Numbered from the stretch's first letter, positions 35,093 through 43,778 are shown. The stretch: 64,000 nucleotides of DNA from Longitalea arenae (GCF_016924755.1 NZ_JAFFJX010000019.1:38402-102401), one strand, 5' to 3'. The notes: generated by a model from the sequence alone, not told the origin. Translations and numbers: made by a program.

Positions 35093-35394
35093 AGTTCACA
35101 GTTCATAGTTCTCAGTTAGCAGTTGGCAGTTCGCAAACTTAAGCGCATCGTCCAACTGCTACATCAAGTCTATCAACCCGTCCACTAACCTTTAATGACT
35201 CTATACACCTTATCAACTCGTCAAATACCTTATCAATTCTATCAACCCGTCCAATAACCTTTAATGAGTCTATACACCTTATCAACTCGTCAAATACCTT
35301 ATCAATTCTATCAACCCGTCCACTAACCTTTAATGACTCTATAACCTTATCAACTCGCCAACGACTTATCAACTCTATACACCTTATCAACCCG
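35093..35394. repeat. AGTTGGC heptamers followed by three 69-bp ATCAAC units
   Basis: Six in-register heptamers (AGTTCAC, AGTTCAT, AGTTCTC, AGTTAGC, AGTTGGC, AGTTCGC) at 35093-35134. Then a 69-bp unit beginning TATCAACCCGTCCA at 35171, 35240 and 35309; the third copy diverges. Because 69 is divisible by 3 the minus strand stays open over 83 codons (35139-35390), which I regard as a by-product. Confidence 0.9.
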
Positions 35395-36123
35395 TCAACT
35401 CGCCCCGGCCTTATTCAAAACCTCCAGGATCTTCTTCAATTCCTCTTCATTGGCAATATACCATGGACCTGCATCGAGAATGGCGGGATTGCGGAAGGTG
35501 ACGGGGTCGGGCGCAGTAATTCTTGCAGAGGTATGAAATTCAGTAGCGCCTGTTCCTTCGATCAGCGATTGAATATTGGCAGAGCGTACACCGGCACCGG
35601 GCATAATGATGATGCGGCCGGCAGCCTGTTGCACCAGTTGCCCTAGCAGAGCCATACCTTCGGGAGCAGTCGATCTTTGTCCACTCGTTAAAACACGCTC
35701 ACATCCGCACTCAATAATTTGCTCGAGCGCGTGCATAGGATCTGGTGTGGCATCGAAGACACGGTGACAGGTTACGCCCATCGGGTAAGCCCATTCTACG
35801 ATCCGCTTTAAACGTTCGGTATCTATCTCGCCATTTAGTTTGTGCACCCCTGTTGAAATACCATCGCAGCCCAACTGTTTACACAAGAGAATATCCTGTT
35901 TTATGATCGCAAACTCTTCCTCATCATAAAAAAAGTTACCACCCCGGGGCCTGATGATGGGGTATAGAGCAATGCTGATCTTTTCGCGGGTTTGTTTAAT
36001 GGTTCCATAAGAAGGCGTAGTGCCGCCATCAGCCGGGTTCTCGCAGAGTTCTACCCGTTTTGCACCGGCGCGTTCCGCAATGACTGAAGATTGTAGATTA
36101 AAGGCACATACTTCTAATAACAT
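35395..36123 (-). CDS. cutC: CutC family protein (copper homeostasis)
   Basis: 242 residues forming a TIM barrel. Typical stretches are LEVCAFNLQSSVIAERAGAK, RVELCENPADGGTTPSYG, YPIIRPRGGNFFYDEEEF, GCDGISTGVHKLNGEIDTER and RIIIMPGAGVRSANIQSL. The family was named for copper tolerance in E. coli, but its biochemical role is unsettled. Cytoplasmic, no signal. It is on the same strand as the glycosylasparaginase gene, separated by 182 bp that include the AACYGGT array, and convergent with the lipoprotein gene at 34398-35087. Confidence 0.93.
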   Translation of the reverse strand: MLLEVCAFNLQSSVIAERAGAKRVELCENPADGGTTPSYGTIKQTREKISIALYPIIRPRGGNFFYDEEEFAIIKQDILLCKQLGCDGISTGVHKLNGEIDTERLKRIVEWAYPMGVTCHRVFDATPDPMHALEQIIECGCERVLTSGQRSTAPEGMALLGQLVQQAAGRIIIMPGAGVRSANIQSLIEGTGATEFHTSARITAPDPVTFRNPAILDAGPWYIANEEELKKILEVLNKAGAS

Positions 36124-36243
36124 AGAATTACTTTAAATGAACGAGTTTATGGTTTGTTGTTCCTTAAACCCGGCTAGTCCTTACTTTTTTATCCGCGCGA
36201 CATTAAACTTGTATTTAATAGCGAGTTTTAAGCGCGGCAGCGT

Positions 36244-36306
36244 AACTGGTAACCGGTAACTGGTAACTGGTAACCGGCAACTGGTAACCGGTAACCGGTA
36301 ACCGAT
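36244..36306. repeat. 7-bp word array, AACYGGT, 9 copies
   Basis: Nine perfectly spaced heptamers (AACTGGT, AACCGGT, AACCGGC, AACCGAT) that run into the stop codon of the glycosylasparaginase gene. Confidence 0.9.
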
Positions 36307-37334
36307 CAGTATATACTCTTTGCCTGAACTAATTTCTCTTCTTTCCCGGTTTTGACAGCATACGTAAACCCTTTCTGCAAAGCATAGCCGCCGTATTGTC
36401 CTTTTTTATTAAGGGCAATAAAACCGATCTGCACAGTTTTTGCTTTGGCAGGATTGCGCCTGATAATGCGTTCAACCGCTTTTTTACAGGCGGCTTCCGG
36501 CGCCAGGCCCTGCCGCATCAATTCTACTACCAGGTGAGAACCTACAATGCGGATCACTTCTTCGCCTACCCCGGTTGCCGTGGCAGCGCCTATTTCATTA
36601 TCAACATATAAACCGGCGCCAATTACCGGTGAATCCCCTACCCGGCCCCGCATTTTGAAGGCCATACCACTGGTGGTGCAGGCGCCGCTGCAATTGCCAT
36701 TGGCATCCATGGCAATCATTCCAATGGTATCATGATTATTCGGGCCACCGGGCATCTCGCCGCCGGGCGCTGGTTTATGCAGCTTGTTCTCTATATTAAT
36801 GATGGGTTCGTATTTCGAGGTCTTTAACCATTCCTTCCAGGCTTTTTCACTTTCCGGCGTCAGGAGGTTCTCCTTTTGAAAACCATTGGCCAGCGCAAAT
36901 TGCAGGGCGCCATCACCCGTCAGGATCACATGCGGTGTTTTTTCCATAACCAGGCGGGCAACCGAAATCGGGTGCTTGACATGCTCGAGGCACATGACGG
37001 AGCCACAGTTATAGAATTCATCCATGATGCAGGCATCGAGGGTAACCCGGCCATCGCGGTCGGGCAAACCACCATAACCCACCGATTGATTATTGGGATC
37101 TGCTTCAGGGATCTTTACACCCGCCTCAACGGCATCCAATGCACGCCCGCCCTTACCCAGGATAGTCCAGGCTTCGGCATTGGCCGCCTTGCCAAAATCC
37201 CAGGTAGATAAAACAATAGGTTCGTTTTTAATGGTAGGATAGCTGCCTGCTGACTGGGCCATCATTTTTTTTCCGGCGAACAGTCCCAATGATCCAAGGA
37301 ATGATGTCTGTAAAAATTTCCTGCGCGTTGACAT
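36306..37334 (-). CDS. N4-(beta-N-acetylglucosaminyl)-L-asparaginase, Tat-exported
   Basis: 342 residues. Twin-arginine-type signal MSTRRKFLQTSFLGSLGLFA. An Ntn hydrolase: the nucleophile Thr203 opens the small subunit in NNHDTIGMIAMDANG, after which autocleavage is expected; further family motifs are GKGGRALDAVEAGVKIPEAD, MRGRVGDSPVIGAGLYVDNE and TATGVGEEVIR. It hydrolyses the GlcNAc-Asn bond left from N-glycoproteins, giving aspartate and aminoglucose that breaks down to GlcNAc. It lies within 7 kb of a GH20 hexosaminidase and a NagB/PIG-L fusion, which fits glycoprotein-derived GlcNAc use. Start at 37334; divergent from the hydrolase gene at 37439. Confidence 0.93.
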   Translation of the reverse strand: MSTRRKFLQTSFLGSLGLFAGKKMMAQSAGSYPTIKNEPIVLSTWDFGKAANAEAWTILGKGGRALDAVEAGVKIPEADPNNQSVGYGGLPDRDGRVTLDACIMDEFYNCGSVMCLEHVKHPISVARLVMEKTPHVILTGDGALQFALANGFQKENLLTPESEKAWKEWLKTSKYEPIINIENKLHKPAPGGEMPGGPNNHDTIGMIAMDANGNCSGACTTSGMAFKMRGRVGDSPVIGAGLYVDNEIGAATATGVGEEVIRIVGSHLVVELMRQGLAPEAACKKAVERIIRRNPAKAKTVQIGFIALNKKGQYGGYALQKGFTYAVKTGKEEKLVQAKSIY

Positions 37335-37359
37335 GGTCTTTTAAGTTAATAAGTTTTCA

Positions 37360-37399
37360 GGTTGACGGGTTAACTGGTTAAGTGGTTAACTTGTTAACT
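37360..37399. repeat. 8-bp word array, GGTTAACT, 5 copies
   Basis: Octamers GGTTGACG, GGTTAACT, GGTTAAGT, GGTTAACT, TGTTAACT in the divergent spacer between the glycosylasparaginase and CocE genes. Confidence 0.85.
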
Positions 37400-37438
37400 T
37401 TTCACCTTACATTTAAGCATCTAAATTAAGCGCTAAAC

Positions 37439-39337
37439 ATGAGAAAATTATTTCTTTTAATTTTTGCTTTACATTTACTGGTTTCTGTCAATGCTCAGCA
37501 CGAGCAGGATTCAGCCTGGATCCGCGACAACTATACAAAGAAAGAAGTGTACATTCCCATGCGGGATGGCACAAAGCTGTTCACCTCTATTTATATTCCG
37601 AAAGACGCCAGCGAAAAACATCCAATATTAATAACCCGTACACCGTATTCATGTCGTCCGTATGGAGAGAATAATTTTAACGCGGGCCTCTGGGAACGCT
37701 ATACCCGTTATTATGCCCGGGAAAATTATATCATTGTAACCCAGGACGTGCGCGGCCGCTGGATGAGCGAAGGAACCTTTGTTGATGTACGCCCATTCAA
37801 CCCTAACAAAAAAACAGCCCAGGATATTGATGAAGCAAGCGATAGTTATGATACCATCGACTGGCTGATAAAAAACATTGAGAACAATAATGGCAATGTA
37901 GGGGTAATGGGTGGATCATACCCCGGTTTTTATTCCACCATGGCCGCTATGAGCGGTCATCCGGCATTAAAAGCAGCAAGCCCCCAGGCGCCGGTTACAG
38001 ACTGGTTTATAGGTGATGATTTTCATCACAACGGTGCGTTCTTTTTAATGGACGCATTCGCTTTCTATAGCGGTGGCTTTGGTTACCCTCGCCCGGTACC
38101 TTACAAAGTGGCTCCGCGCAATGCTATCCGTATTCCGGCTAATGATAATTATGAATCTTATTTACGCATCGGCGCTTTACAAAATTTCAGAAAACTAACC
38201 GGCGACAGCCTGCAGTTCTGGAAAGACCTGTATGCGCATCCCAATTATGACGAGTGGTGGCAAGCCCGTAATATCAGGAACTTCGTAAATCATATACCTG
38301 CTTCTGTTGCCACGCTCGTTGTTGGCGGCACTAATGATGCAGAAGATTGTTTTGGCGCCTGGAGAACCTATCAGGCCATTGAACAAAAAGCAAAAAACAA
38401 TAACAGACTGGTGATGGGTCCGTGGTGGCATGGCCAATGGATTACATCAGATGGAACACATCTGGGCAACGTGCAATTTGGCTCCAATACCAGTATATGG
38501 TACCAGAATAATATCGAGATCCCCTTCTTTAATTATTACCTGAAAGGAAAAGGCGAAATGCCGAAAATCGCAGAAGCCACCGTATTCTTCACCGGCTCCA
38601 ATGAATGGAAACATTGTGAAACATGGCCGCTGGCCGCTAAAAAAGACGAGCCCATTTACCTGCAACCGGGCGGCAAGCTGTCCTGGCAAAAACTAACCGC
38701 GAAAAACAGTTTCAGTGAATACATCAGCGATCCGGCACATCCGGTTCCTTATACAGAAGATGTGCATTTTACGCGTACCCGCGATTATATGACCGATGAT
38801 CAGCGCTTTGCCAGCCGCCGCCCGGATGTACTGACTTTTGAAACGGAGGTCTTGAATGATGATCTTACGCTGGCAGGTACGGTAGTAGCCGATCTGCTGA
38901 CCAGCATTTCCACAACAGATGCTGATTTTGTTGTTAAAGTAATCGATGTGTTCCCTGATGACTTCAAATATCCGGGTGCTACGGTAAACCAAAGCCGCGA
39001 TGCAGGCGGCGCCTATCCTATGGGAGGATACCAGATGCTGGTACGCGGCGAGATCATGCGCGGCCGCTTCCGCAAAAGTTTCACCACACCGGAAGCGTTC
39101 AAACCCAACAAAATTGAACGGGTAAAATTTGAATTGCCTGATGTTGCGCATACTTTTAAAAAAGGACACCGTCTTATGATCCAGGTGCAAAGCAGCTGGT
39201 TTCCGCTCGCTGACCGCAATCCACAAAAGTTTGTAAACATTTACGAATGCAGTGACAGCGATTTTCAGAAAGCCACTATCCGCATCCATCATGATGGAAC
39301 CAATAGCAGCGCTATCATTCTTCCGGTGTTAAAATAA
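37439..39337 (+). CDS. CocE/NonD-family (X-Pro dipeptidyl-peptidase-like) hydrolase
   Basis: 632 residues with a signal peptide (MRKLFLLIFALHLLVSVNAQ). An alpha/beta hydrolase: MRDGTKLFTSIYIPK opens the domain, and the nucleophile Ser160 lies in VMGGSYPGFYS; an Asp in VVGGTNDAEDCFGAW and a His in MGPWWHGQW complete the likely triad. A C-terminal jelly-roll (about 420-632, with DLTLAGTVVADLLTSISTTD and HRLMIQVQSSWFPLADRNPQ) is the family's usual second domain. Relatives include glutaryl-7-ACA acylases, cocaine esterase and X-Pro peptidases, so the substrate is an ester or amide that cannot be specified. Expected in the periplasm. Confidence 0.9.
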   Translation: MRKLFLLIFALHLLVSVNAQHEQDSAWIRDNYTKKEVYIPMRDGTKLFTSIYIPKDASEKHPILITRTPYSCRPYGENNFNAGLWERYTRYYARENYIIVTQDVRGRWMSEGTFVDVRPFNPNKKTAQDIDEASDSYDTIDWLIKNIENNNGNVGVMGGSYPGFYSTMAAMSGHPALKAASPQAPVTDWFIGDDFHHNGAFFLMDAFAFYSGGFGYPRPVPYKVAPRNAIRIPANDNYESYLRIGALQNFRKLTGDSLQFWKDLYAHPNYDEWWQARNIRNFVNHIPASVATLVVGGTNDAEDCFGAWRTYQAIEQKAKNNNRLVMGPWWHGQWITSDGTHLGNVQFGSNTSIWYQNNIEIPFFNYYLKGKGEMPKIAEATVFFTGSNEWKHCETWPLAAKKDEPIYLQPGGKLSWQKLTAKNSFSEYISDPAHPVPYTEDVHFTRTRDYMTDDQRFASRRPDVLTFETEVLNDDLTLAGTVVADLLTSISTTDADFVVKVIDVFPDDFKYPGATVNQSRDAGGAYPMGGYQMLVRGEIMRGRFRKSFTTPEAFKPNKIERVKFELPDVAHTFKKGHRLMIQVQSSWFPLADRNPQKFVNIYECSDSDFQKATIRIHHDGTNSSAIILPVLK

Positions 39338-39374
39338 GCTGCTTTCATTAAAAGCTGATAAAGAATTACCCGTT

Positions 39375-39411
39375 AAGCGTGCCATGGTTAAAAACCGTGT
39401 CACGCTTTTTA
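39375..39411 (+). terminator. 15-bp hairpin terminator after the CocE-like gene
   Basis: AAGCGTG, one mismatch, CATGGTT, loop AAA, AACCGTG, mismatch, CACGCTT, followed by TTT. The inner ACCGTGTCACG is shared with the hairpin at 24235-24267. Confidence 0.75.
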
Positions 39412-39426
39412 ATTTATAAGCATGTC

Positions 39427-39477
39427 CTTATCAGCTTTATCAACCTTATCAACTGTATCAACTTTCAACTTTTCAAC
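39427..39477. repeat. 9-bp word array, TTTATCAAC
   Basis: Nonamers CTTATCAGC, TTTATCAAC, CTTATCAAC and TGTATCAAC, then shorter TTTCAAC words. Same ATCAAC family as 31619-31742 and 35171-35394. The remainder of the spacer to 39637 has no further structure that I could see. Confidence 0.8.
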
Positions 39478-39637
39478 GTAAATTGCGCTCTCTCTGTTGT
39501 TGGCTGATGCACAGCCATTACATTCTCAACACTTAAGACCAGGCTGAACACCAGCAGGTGTACTTCATTTATTTTCATTACAAAACACCCGGTTTTGACA
39601 CTAGTAAGTGCCAAAGGGTATTAATCATTTATGCATT

Positions 39638-41215
39638 ATGAAAAAAGTTTGGTTCATTGCCTCTTTATTCCTGAGTATGAGTATGTATGCCCAGGTAAAC
39701 ATCATCCCCCAGCCTGTTGAACTGAAGATGCCGGAGACCGCCGGCCAGTTTGTGATCACCGCTAAAACGCCGATCATCCTGGAAGGATCAGGGCTTGAAA
39801 ATTCAGCCAGTTTTTTGAATGATTACCTCAAACAGATCTATGGCTTTACCCTGCCCATTACCAAAAAAGCAGGTAAAACACCTGGCATCCGCCTGAATTT
39901 CGACCGGCTCGATCATCCTGTTCCCGGTGCTTATAATATGGAAATTAATGCCAAAGGCGTATACATCGGCGGCGATAATGCAACCGGCACTTTCTATGGC
40001 GTACAAACACTGCTGCAATTATTACCAACGGAAAAAGCAAATTCCTTACCTGTAGCATATGTCACTATAAAAGATCATCCCCGCTTTCAATACCGCGGCC
40101 TTCACCTGGATGTTAGCCGCCACTTTGCTCCATTGAGTTTTGTAAAACGTTACATCGATTATATCGCGCTGCATAAAATGAATTATTTCCACTGGCATTT
40201 AACAGATGACCAGGGCTGGCGCATCGAGATCAAAAAATATCCCAATCTTACTAAGGTGGGCGCCTGGCGCAATGGCACCATCATTGGCCGTTATCCGGGT
40301 ACAGGCAACGATAGCCTGCGTTATGGTGGATTCTATACACAGAAAGAAGTGAAGGAAATAGTAGATTATGCCACCAAACGCTATATCACGGTCATTCCTG
40401 AAATAGAAATGCCCGGTCACGCATCTGCAGCACTTACCGCCTACCCCCACCTGGGCTGCACCGGCGGCCCGTACCAGGTACAACAAACCTGGGGCGTTTT
40501 CAACGATGTATTTTGTGCAGGTAATGATACGGTCTTTACCTTTTTACAAAATGTGCTCGATGAGGTAATGCCTTTATTCCCCGCCAAATATGTACATATC
40601 GGTGGTGATGAATGTCCGAAGGACAGCTGGAAGAAATGTCCTAAATGCCAGAAGAGAATGGCCGATAACAAACTGAAAGATGAACATGAACTGCAGAGCT
40701 ATTTCGTGCAGCGCATGGAAAAATATATCAACAGCAAGGGCAAGACCATGATCGGCTGGGATGAGATCCTGGAAGGCGGTCTCGCGCCTAATGCGGTGGT
40801 AATGAGCTGGCGCGGCGAAGAAGGTGGTATTCAGGCAGCCAAACAAAAACACGATGTGATCATGACGCCCGGTAACTTCGTTTACCTCGATCATTCGCAA
40901 ACCAAACAGGAAGATTCTGTAACCATTGGTGGTTATACTCCGGTAAAGGAAACTTACAGCTATGAGCCATTGCCTAAAGAATTAAGTGCCGATGAAAGCA
41001 AATATATCCTGGGTGCACAGGGCAATGTATGGACCGAATACATGAAGAATACAAAGAAAGTGGAGTATATGATATTTCCGCGCTTGAGTGCATTGAGTGA
41101 AGTTTTATGGAGCCCGGCAGAAAAACGCAATTGGGAAGATTTCGAAAAACGCCTGCAGGTGCAAACCAAACGATACGTTTTATGGGGAGCGAATTACAAT
41201 AAAGCTTTTGAGTAA
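39638..41215 (+). CDS. Beta-N-acetylhexosaminidase, GH20
   Basis: 525 residues from the ATG at 39638 (MKKVWFIASLFLSMSMYAQ signal peptide); an upstream extension to 39608 is not needed. An N-terminal GH20b domain (about 20-145, INIIPQPVEL-type start) precedes the catalytic barrel (about 148-500, HPRFQYRGLHLDVSRHFAPL). The catalytic pair Asp324-Glu325 lies in HIGGDECPK, the hallmark of substrate-assisted GH20 enzymes. It removes terminal GlcNAc (or GalNAc) from chitooligosaccharides, murein fragments or N-glycans. It precedes the NagB/PIG-L gene by 145 bp on the same strand, a natural order for GlcNAc release followed by catabolism. Confidence 0.95.
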   Translation: MKKVWFIASLFLSMSMYAQVNIIPQPVELKMPETAGQFVITAKTPIILEGSGLENSASFLNDYLKQIYGFTLPITKKAGKTPGIRLNFDRLDHPVPGAYNMEINAKGVYIGGDNATGTFYGVQTLLQLLPTEKANSLPVAYVTIKDHPRFQYRGLHLDVSRHFAPLSFVKRYIDYIALHKMNYFHWHLTDDQGWRIEIKKYPNLTKVGAWRNGTIIGRYPGTGNDSLRYGGFYTQKEVKEIVDYATKRYITVIPEIEMPGHASAALTAYPHLGCTGGPYQVQQTWGVFNDVFCAGNDTVFTFLQNVLDEVMPLFPAKYVHIGGDECPKDSWKKCPKCQKRMADNKLKDEHELQSYFVQRMEKYINSKGKTMIGWDEILEGGLAPNAVVMSWRGEEGGIQAAKQKHDVIMTPGNFVYLDHSQTKQEDSVTIGGYTPVKETYSYEPLPKELSADESKYILGAQGNVWTEYMKNTKKVEYMIFPRLSALSEVLWSPAEKRNWEDFEKRLQVQTKRYVLWGANYNKAFE

Positions 41216-41222
41216 ACTTGTT

Positions 41223-41255
41223 AAGTGTGCAACATCTCCAAAGTGTGGCACACTT
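41223..41255. terminator. 8-bp stem hairpin after the GH20 gene
   Basis: AAGTGTGC (41223-41230) pairs with GCACACTT (41248-41255). Third member of the GTG/CAC hairpin set; no T run, so termination is uncertain. Confidence 0.45.
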
Positions 41256-41360
41256 AGCTAAAAACAATCGTTTGCTTATTTTCTACCCGAAAACAACCGC
41301 ATTTCCCTACGAATATTGGAAATAACTTTAATTTAGCGCAACTATAAAAACCGATTATTT

Positions 41361-43268
41361 ATGAGCATGGTTGATTCGTTTGAGAAGATACCAGTACGTA
41401 TTTATCCCGATCTAAAAGAAGGTTCAAAATTCGCCGCCAGGGAAATAGCCGATCTCATCCGCAACAAACAAGCGGCCGGCCTGCCCTGTGTATTAGGCCT
41501 TGCAACCGGTTCAACACCGCGTTCCATGTATGCCGAACTGGTAAGAATGCACAAGGAAGAAGGATTGTCCTTTAAAAATGTGATCTCTTTTAACCTGGAT
41601 GAATATTATCCCATTGAGAACGATGCGCTGCAAAGTTATAATCGCTTTATGCATACGCATCTGTTCGATCATATTGATATCGATCCAAAGAACATTCATA
41701 TACCCAATGGTGAAGTTCCCAAGGAAAAGATCAAAGCGCATTGCCTGGAATACGAGCGCATGATCGAAGATGCCGGTGGCATCGACCTGCAGGTACTGGG
41801 CATTGGCAACAATGGACATATCGGTTTTAATGAACCCGGTTCCAGCATCGGCTCCCGCACCCGGCTGGTTACATTGGACACTTCTACCCGCATTGCCAAT
41901 TCACATGAATTCGCCAATATTTCAGAAGTGCCCCGCCTCGCCATTACCATGGGCATCAGTTCTATTCTCAAAGCCAAGCGCATTTTATTAATGGCCTGGG
42001 GACCGGCGAAAGCTGCCGTTGTTCAAAAAGCCGTGGAAGATAATGTTACAGAACAAATACCGGCCTCTTTATTACAACAGCATAATGAAAGTTTATTCAT
42101 TTTAGATGAAGCCGCAGCTGCAGAGCTCACCCGCTATAAATCACCCTGGCTTACCGGCGATCTTGAGTGGACACCCAAGATGATCCGCAAAGCGGTGGTG
42201 AATATGGCCCTGAAAGTGAATAAACCTTTATTGAGCTTAACCAATATCGATTACCGTGACAATGGTCTGGGCGATCTGCTGGTGGAAAAAGGCGATGCCT
42301 ATGAGATCAACCTGCAGGTCTATTATATGCTGCGTGACAGCATTACCGGCTGGCCGGGCGGCAAACCCGACCTGCATTTGCCCAACCATCCTGAACGTAC
42401 AAAACCCTATCCGAAGCGTTGTGTGATCTTCAGCCCCCACCCCGATGATGATATCATTTCCATGGGTGGCACTTTCCAGCGCCTGCACGATCAGGGACAT
42501 GATGTACATGTTGCCTACCAAACATCGGGTAATATTGCAGTAACCGATGAGTTCGTTACCCGCTTCATGGATTTTGCGGTAGGTTTTGAAGATATGTTCG
42601 GGGTCGACAGCAAAAAATCAAAAGCCATACTGGAACAGGCCCGGCAATACCTGCGGTTCAAGAAGTCGAACCAGATAGATACCCCCGAGATCAGGTCGGT
42701 AAAAGGACTGATCCGCCGTTGCGAAGCCAAAGCAACCTGCCGTTATGTAGGTATAAAAGACGAGAACATCCACTTCCAGAACCTGCCTTTCTATGAAACA
42801 GGCACCATTGAAAAGAAACCAATGGGTGAAGAAGATGTAATACTTACTATAGAATTATTACGTTCTATAAAACCGCACCAGATCTATTGCGCCGGCGATC
42901 TGGCCGATCCGCATGGCACCCATAAGGTTTGTCTCGATATCGTATTTGAATCATTACGCCGCATAAAAGCAGCCGGTGATGAATGGGTGAAAGATTGCTG
43001 GGTTTGGTTGTACAAAGGCGCCTGGCAGGAATGGGACCTGAGTGAAATTGAAATGGCCATTCCTATGAGCCCCGACCAGGTAATGAAAAAGCGTTTTGGC
43101 ATTTTCATTCACCAGTCGCAAAAAGATATGGTCCCCTTCCAGGGAAGCGACAGCCGCGAGTTCTGGCAAAGGGCTGAAGACAGGAACGCCAATACCGCCA
43201 ACCTGTATGCCCAGTTAGGACTTACAAAATATGCCGCCATGGAAGCATTTGTGCGCTGGCATTTTTAG
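41361..43268 (+). CDS. nagB: Glucosamine-6-phosphate deaminase fused to a PIG-L deacetylase-like domain
   Basis: 635 residues, more than twice the usual NagB. Residues about 1-275 are the NagB/SugarP isomerase domain: LGLATGSTPRSMYAEL, the catalytic Asp80-Glu81 in SFNLDEYYP and GIGNNGHIGFNEPGS. Residues about 350-630 are PIG-L/LmbE-like with the metal motif SPHPDDD (358-364) and DPHGTH (516-521). The third acidic residue is Asp rather than the common Glu. Such long fusions are known in Bacteroidota. The first domain turns glucosamine-6-phosphate into fructose-6-phosphate and ammonia; the second could deacetylate an N-acetylglucosamine compound, which would combine NagA- and NagB-like steps (inference). 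TAACTTTA at 41323-41330 is a possible -7 box. Confidence 0.92.
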   Translation: MSMVDSFEKIPVRIYPDLKEGSKFAAREIADLIRNKQAAGLPCVLGLATGSTPRSMYAELVRMHKEEGLSFKNVISFNLDEYYPIENDALQSYNRFMHTHLFDHIDIDPKNIHIPNGEVPKEKIKAHCLEYERMIEDAGGIDLQVLGIGNNGHIGFNEPGSSIGSRTRLVTLDTSTRIANSHEFANISEVPRLAITMGISSILKAKRILLMAWGPAKAAVVQKAVEDNVTEQIPASLLQQHNESLFILDEAAAAELTRYKSPWLTGDLEWTPKMIRKAVVNMALKVNKPLLSLTNIDYRDNGLGDLLVEKGDAYEINLQVYYMLRDSITGWPGGKPDLHLPNHPERTKPYPKRCVIFSPHPDDDIISMGGTFQRLHDQGHDVHVAYQTSGNIAVTDEFVTRFMDFAVGFEDMFGVDSKKSKAILEQARQYLRFKKSNQIDTPEIRSVKGLIRRCEAKATCRYVGIKDENIHFQNLPFYETGTIEKKPMGEEDVILTIELLRSIKPHQIYCAGDLADPHGTHKVCLDIVFESLRRIKAAGDEWVKDCWVWLYKGAWQEWDLSEIEMAIPMSPDQVMKKRFGIFIHQSQKDMVPFQGSDSREFWQRAEDRNANTANLYAQLGLTKYAAMEAFVRWHF

Positions 43269-43269
43269 A

Positions 43270-43397
43270 GTTACAAGTTTCAGGTTGCAGGGAAACCCCA
43301 ACGCTGTAACACACAATGCAAAAGGCAATTTCTTGCGAAATTGCCTTTTGCATTTTCTCCCCCCTGTAACCTGTAACATGGAACCTGTAACTGTTAC
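43270..43397. repeat. Inverted GTTACAG word arrays around a hairpin, after nagB
   Basis: Left arm GTTACAA, GTTTCAG, GTTGCAG starting 2 nt after the nagB stop; right arm CCTGTAA, CCTGTAA, CATGGAA, CCTGTAA, CTGTTAC (43363-43397), inverted. An 18-bp hairpin sits in the middle. Same family as 5228-5303 and 9190-9262. Confidence 0.9.
43315..43354. terminator. Perfect 18-bp hairpin, bidirectional terminator
   Basis: AATGCAAAAGGCAATTTC, loop TTGC, GAAATTGCCTTTTGCATT. Lies between convergent nagB and the receiver-like gene. Outer AATGCAAA/TTTGCATT ends match the hairpin at 29482-29520. Confidence 0.88.
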
Positions 43398-43472
43398 TTT
43401 AAAAGAATAGGGTATCACCCAAATGGATGACACCCTACTCAATATAACACCTTCCTCAACTCTCAGGAGGCA

Positions 43473-43778
43473 TTAATTCATAAGATCAATGATGGTTTGT
43501 TTGTCGGGTAATTCGTTGAACACATAAACGGGGATCTCATCCATCCCGTTATTTACCCGCAGGCTTTTCAGGCGATCGATATAGCCCTTTTTCGGATCAT
43601 TAACATACACGATAATAAGATCCGGAAGCCTGTTTTCAATGTGAAACAAGAGTTGTTGAAAATTCTCCACAAAATCTGCTTCAACAGGTTCAGGGAGATG
43701 TTGCAACAACTGTTTCATAGGCAGTACGTTCTCGCTATGGTCGTAAAACAATATAATATACCTGGATTCTACCTGCAT
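43473..43778 (-). CDS. Degenerate receiver-like protein (pseudo-receiver)
   Basis: 101 residues with the alternating pattern of a response-regulator receiver: RYIILFYDHSENVLPMKQLL, then PDLIIVYVNDPKKGYIDRLK and EIPVYVFNELPDKQTI. The strand that should end in the phospho-acceptor Asp reads LIIVYVN with no acidic residue at the right place, and the N-terminal acidic pair is reduced to Asp-His. It is probably not phosphorylated and may act as a protein-binding module. It lies beside a CheY-like regulator and two kinases (43955-52339), which suggests a role in that signalling island. Short length and weak similarity make this a tentative assignment. Confidence 0.65.
   Translation of the reverse strand: MQVESRYIILFYDHSENVLPMKQLLQHLPEPVEADFVENFQQLLFHIENRLPDLIIVYVNDPKKGYIDRLKSLRVNNGMDEIPVYVFNELPDKQTIIDLMN

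Noticed and set aside
35139..35390. 83-codon minus-strand frame with a 23-residue repeat
   Set aside because: Explained by 69-bp repeats with a period divisible by three; kept only as a finding to test.
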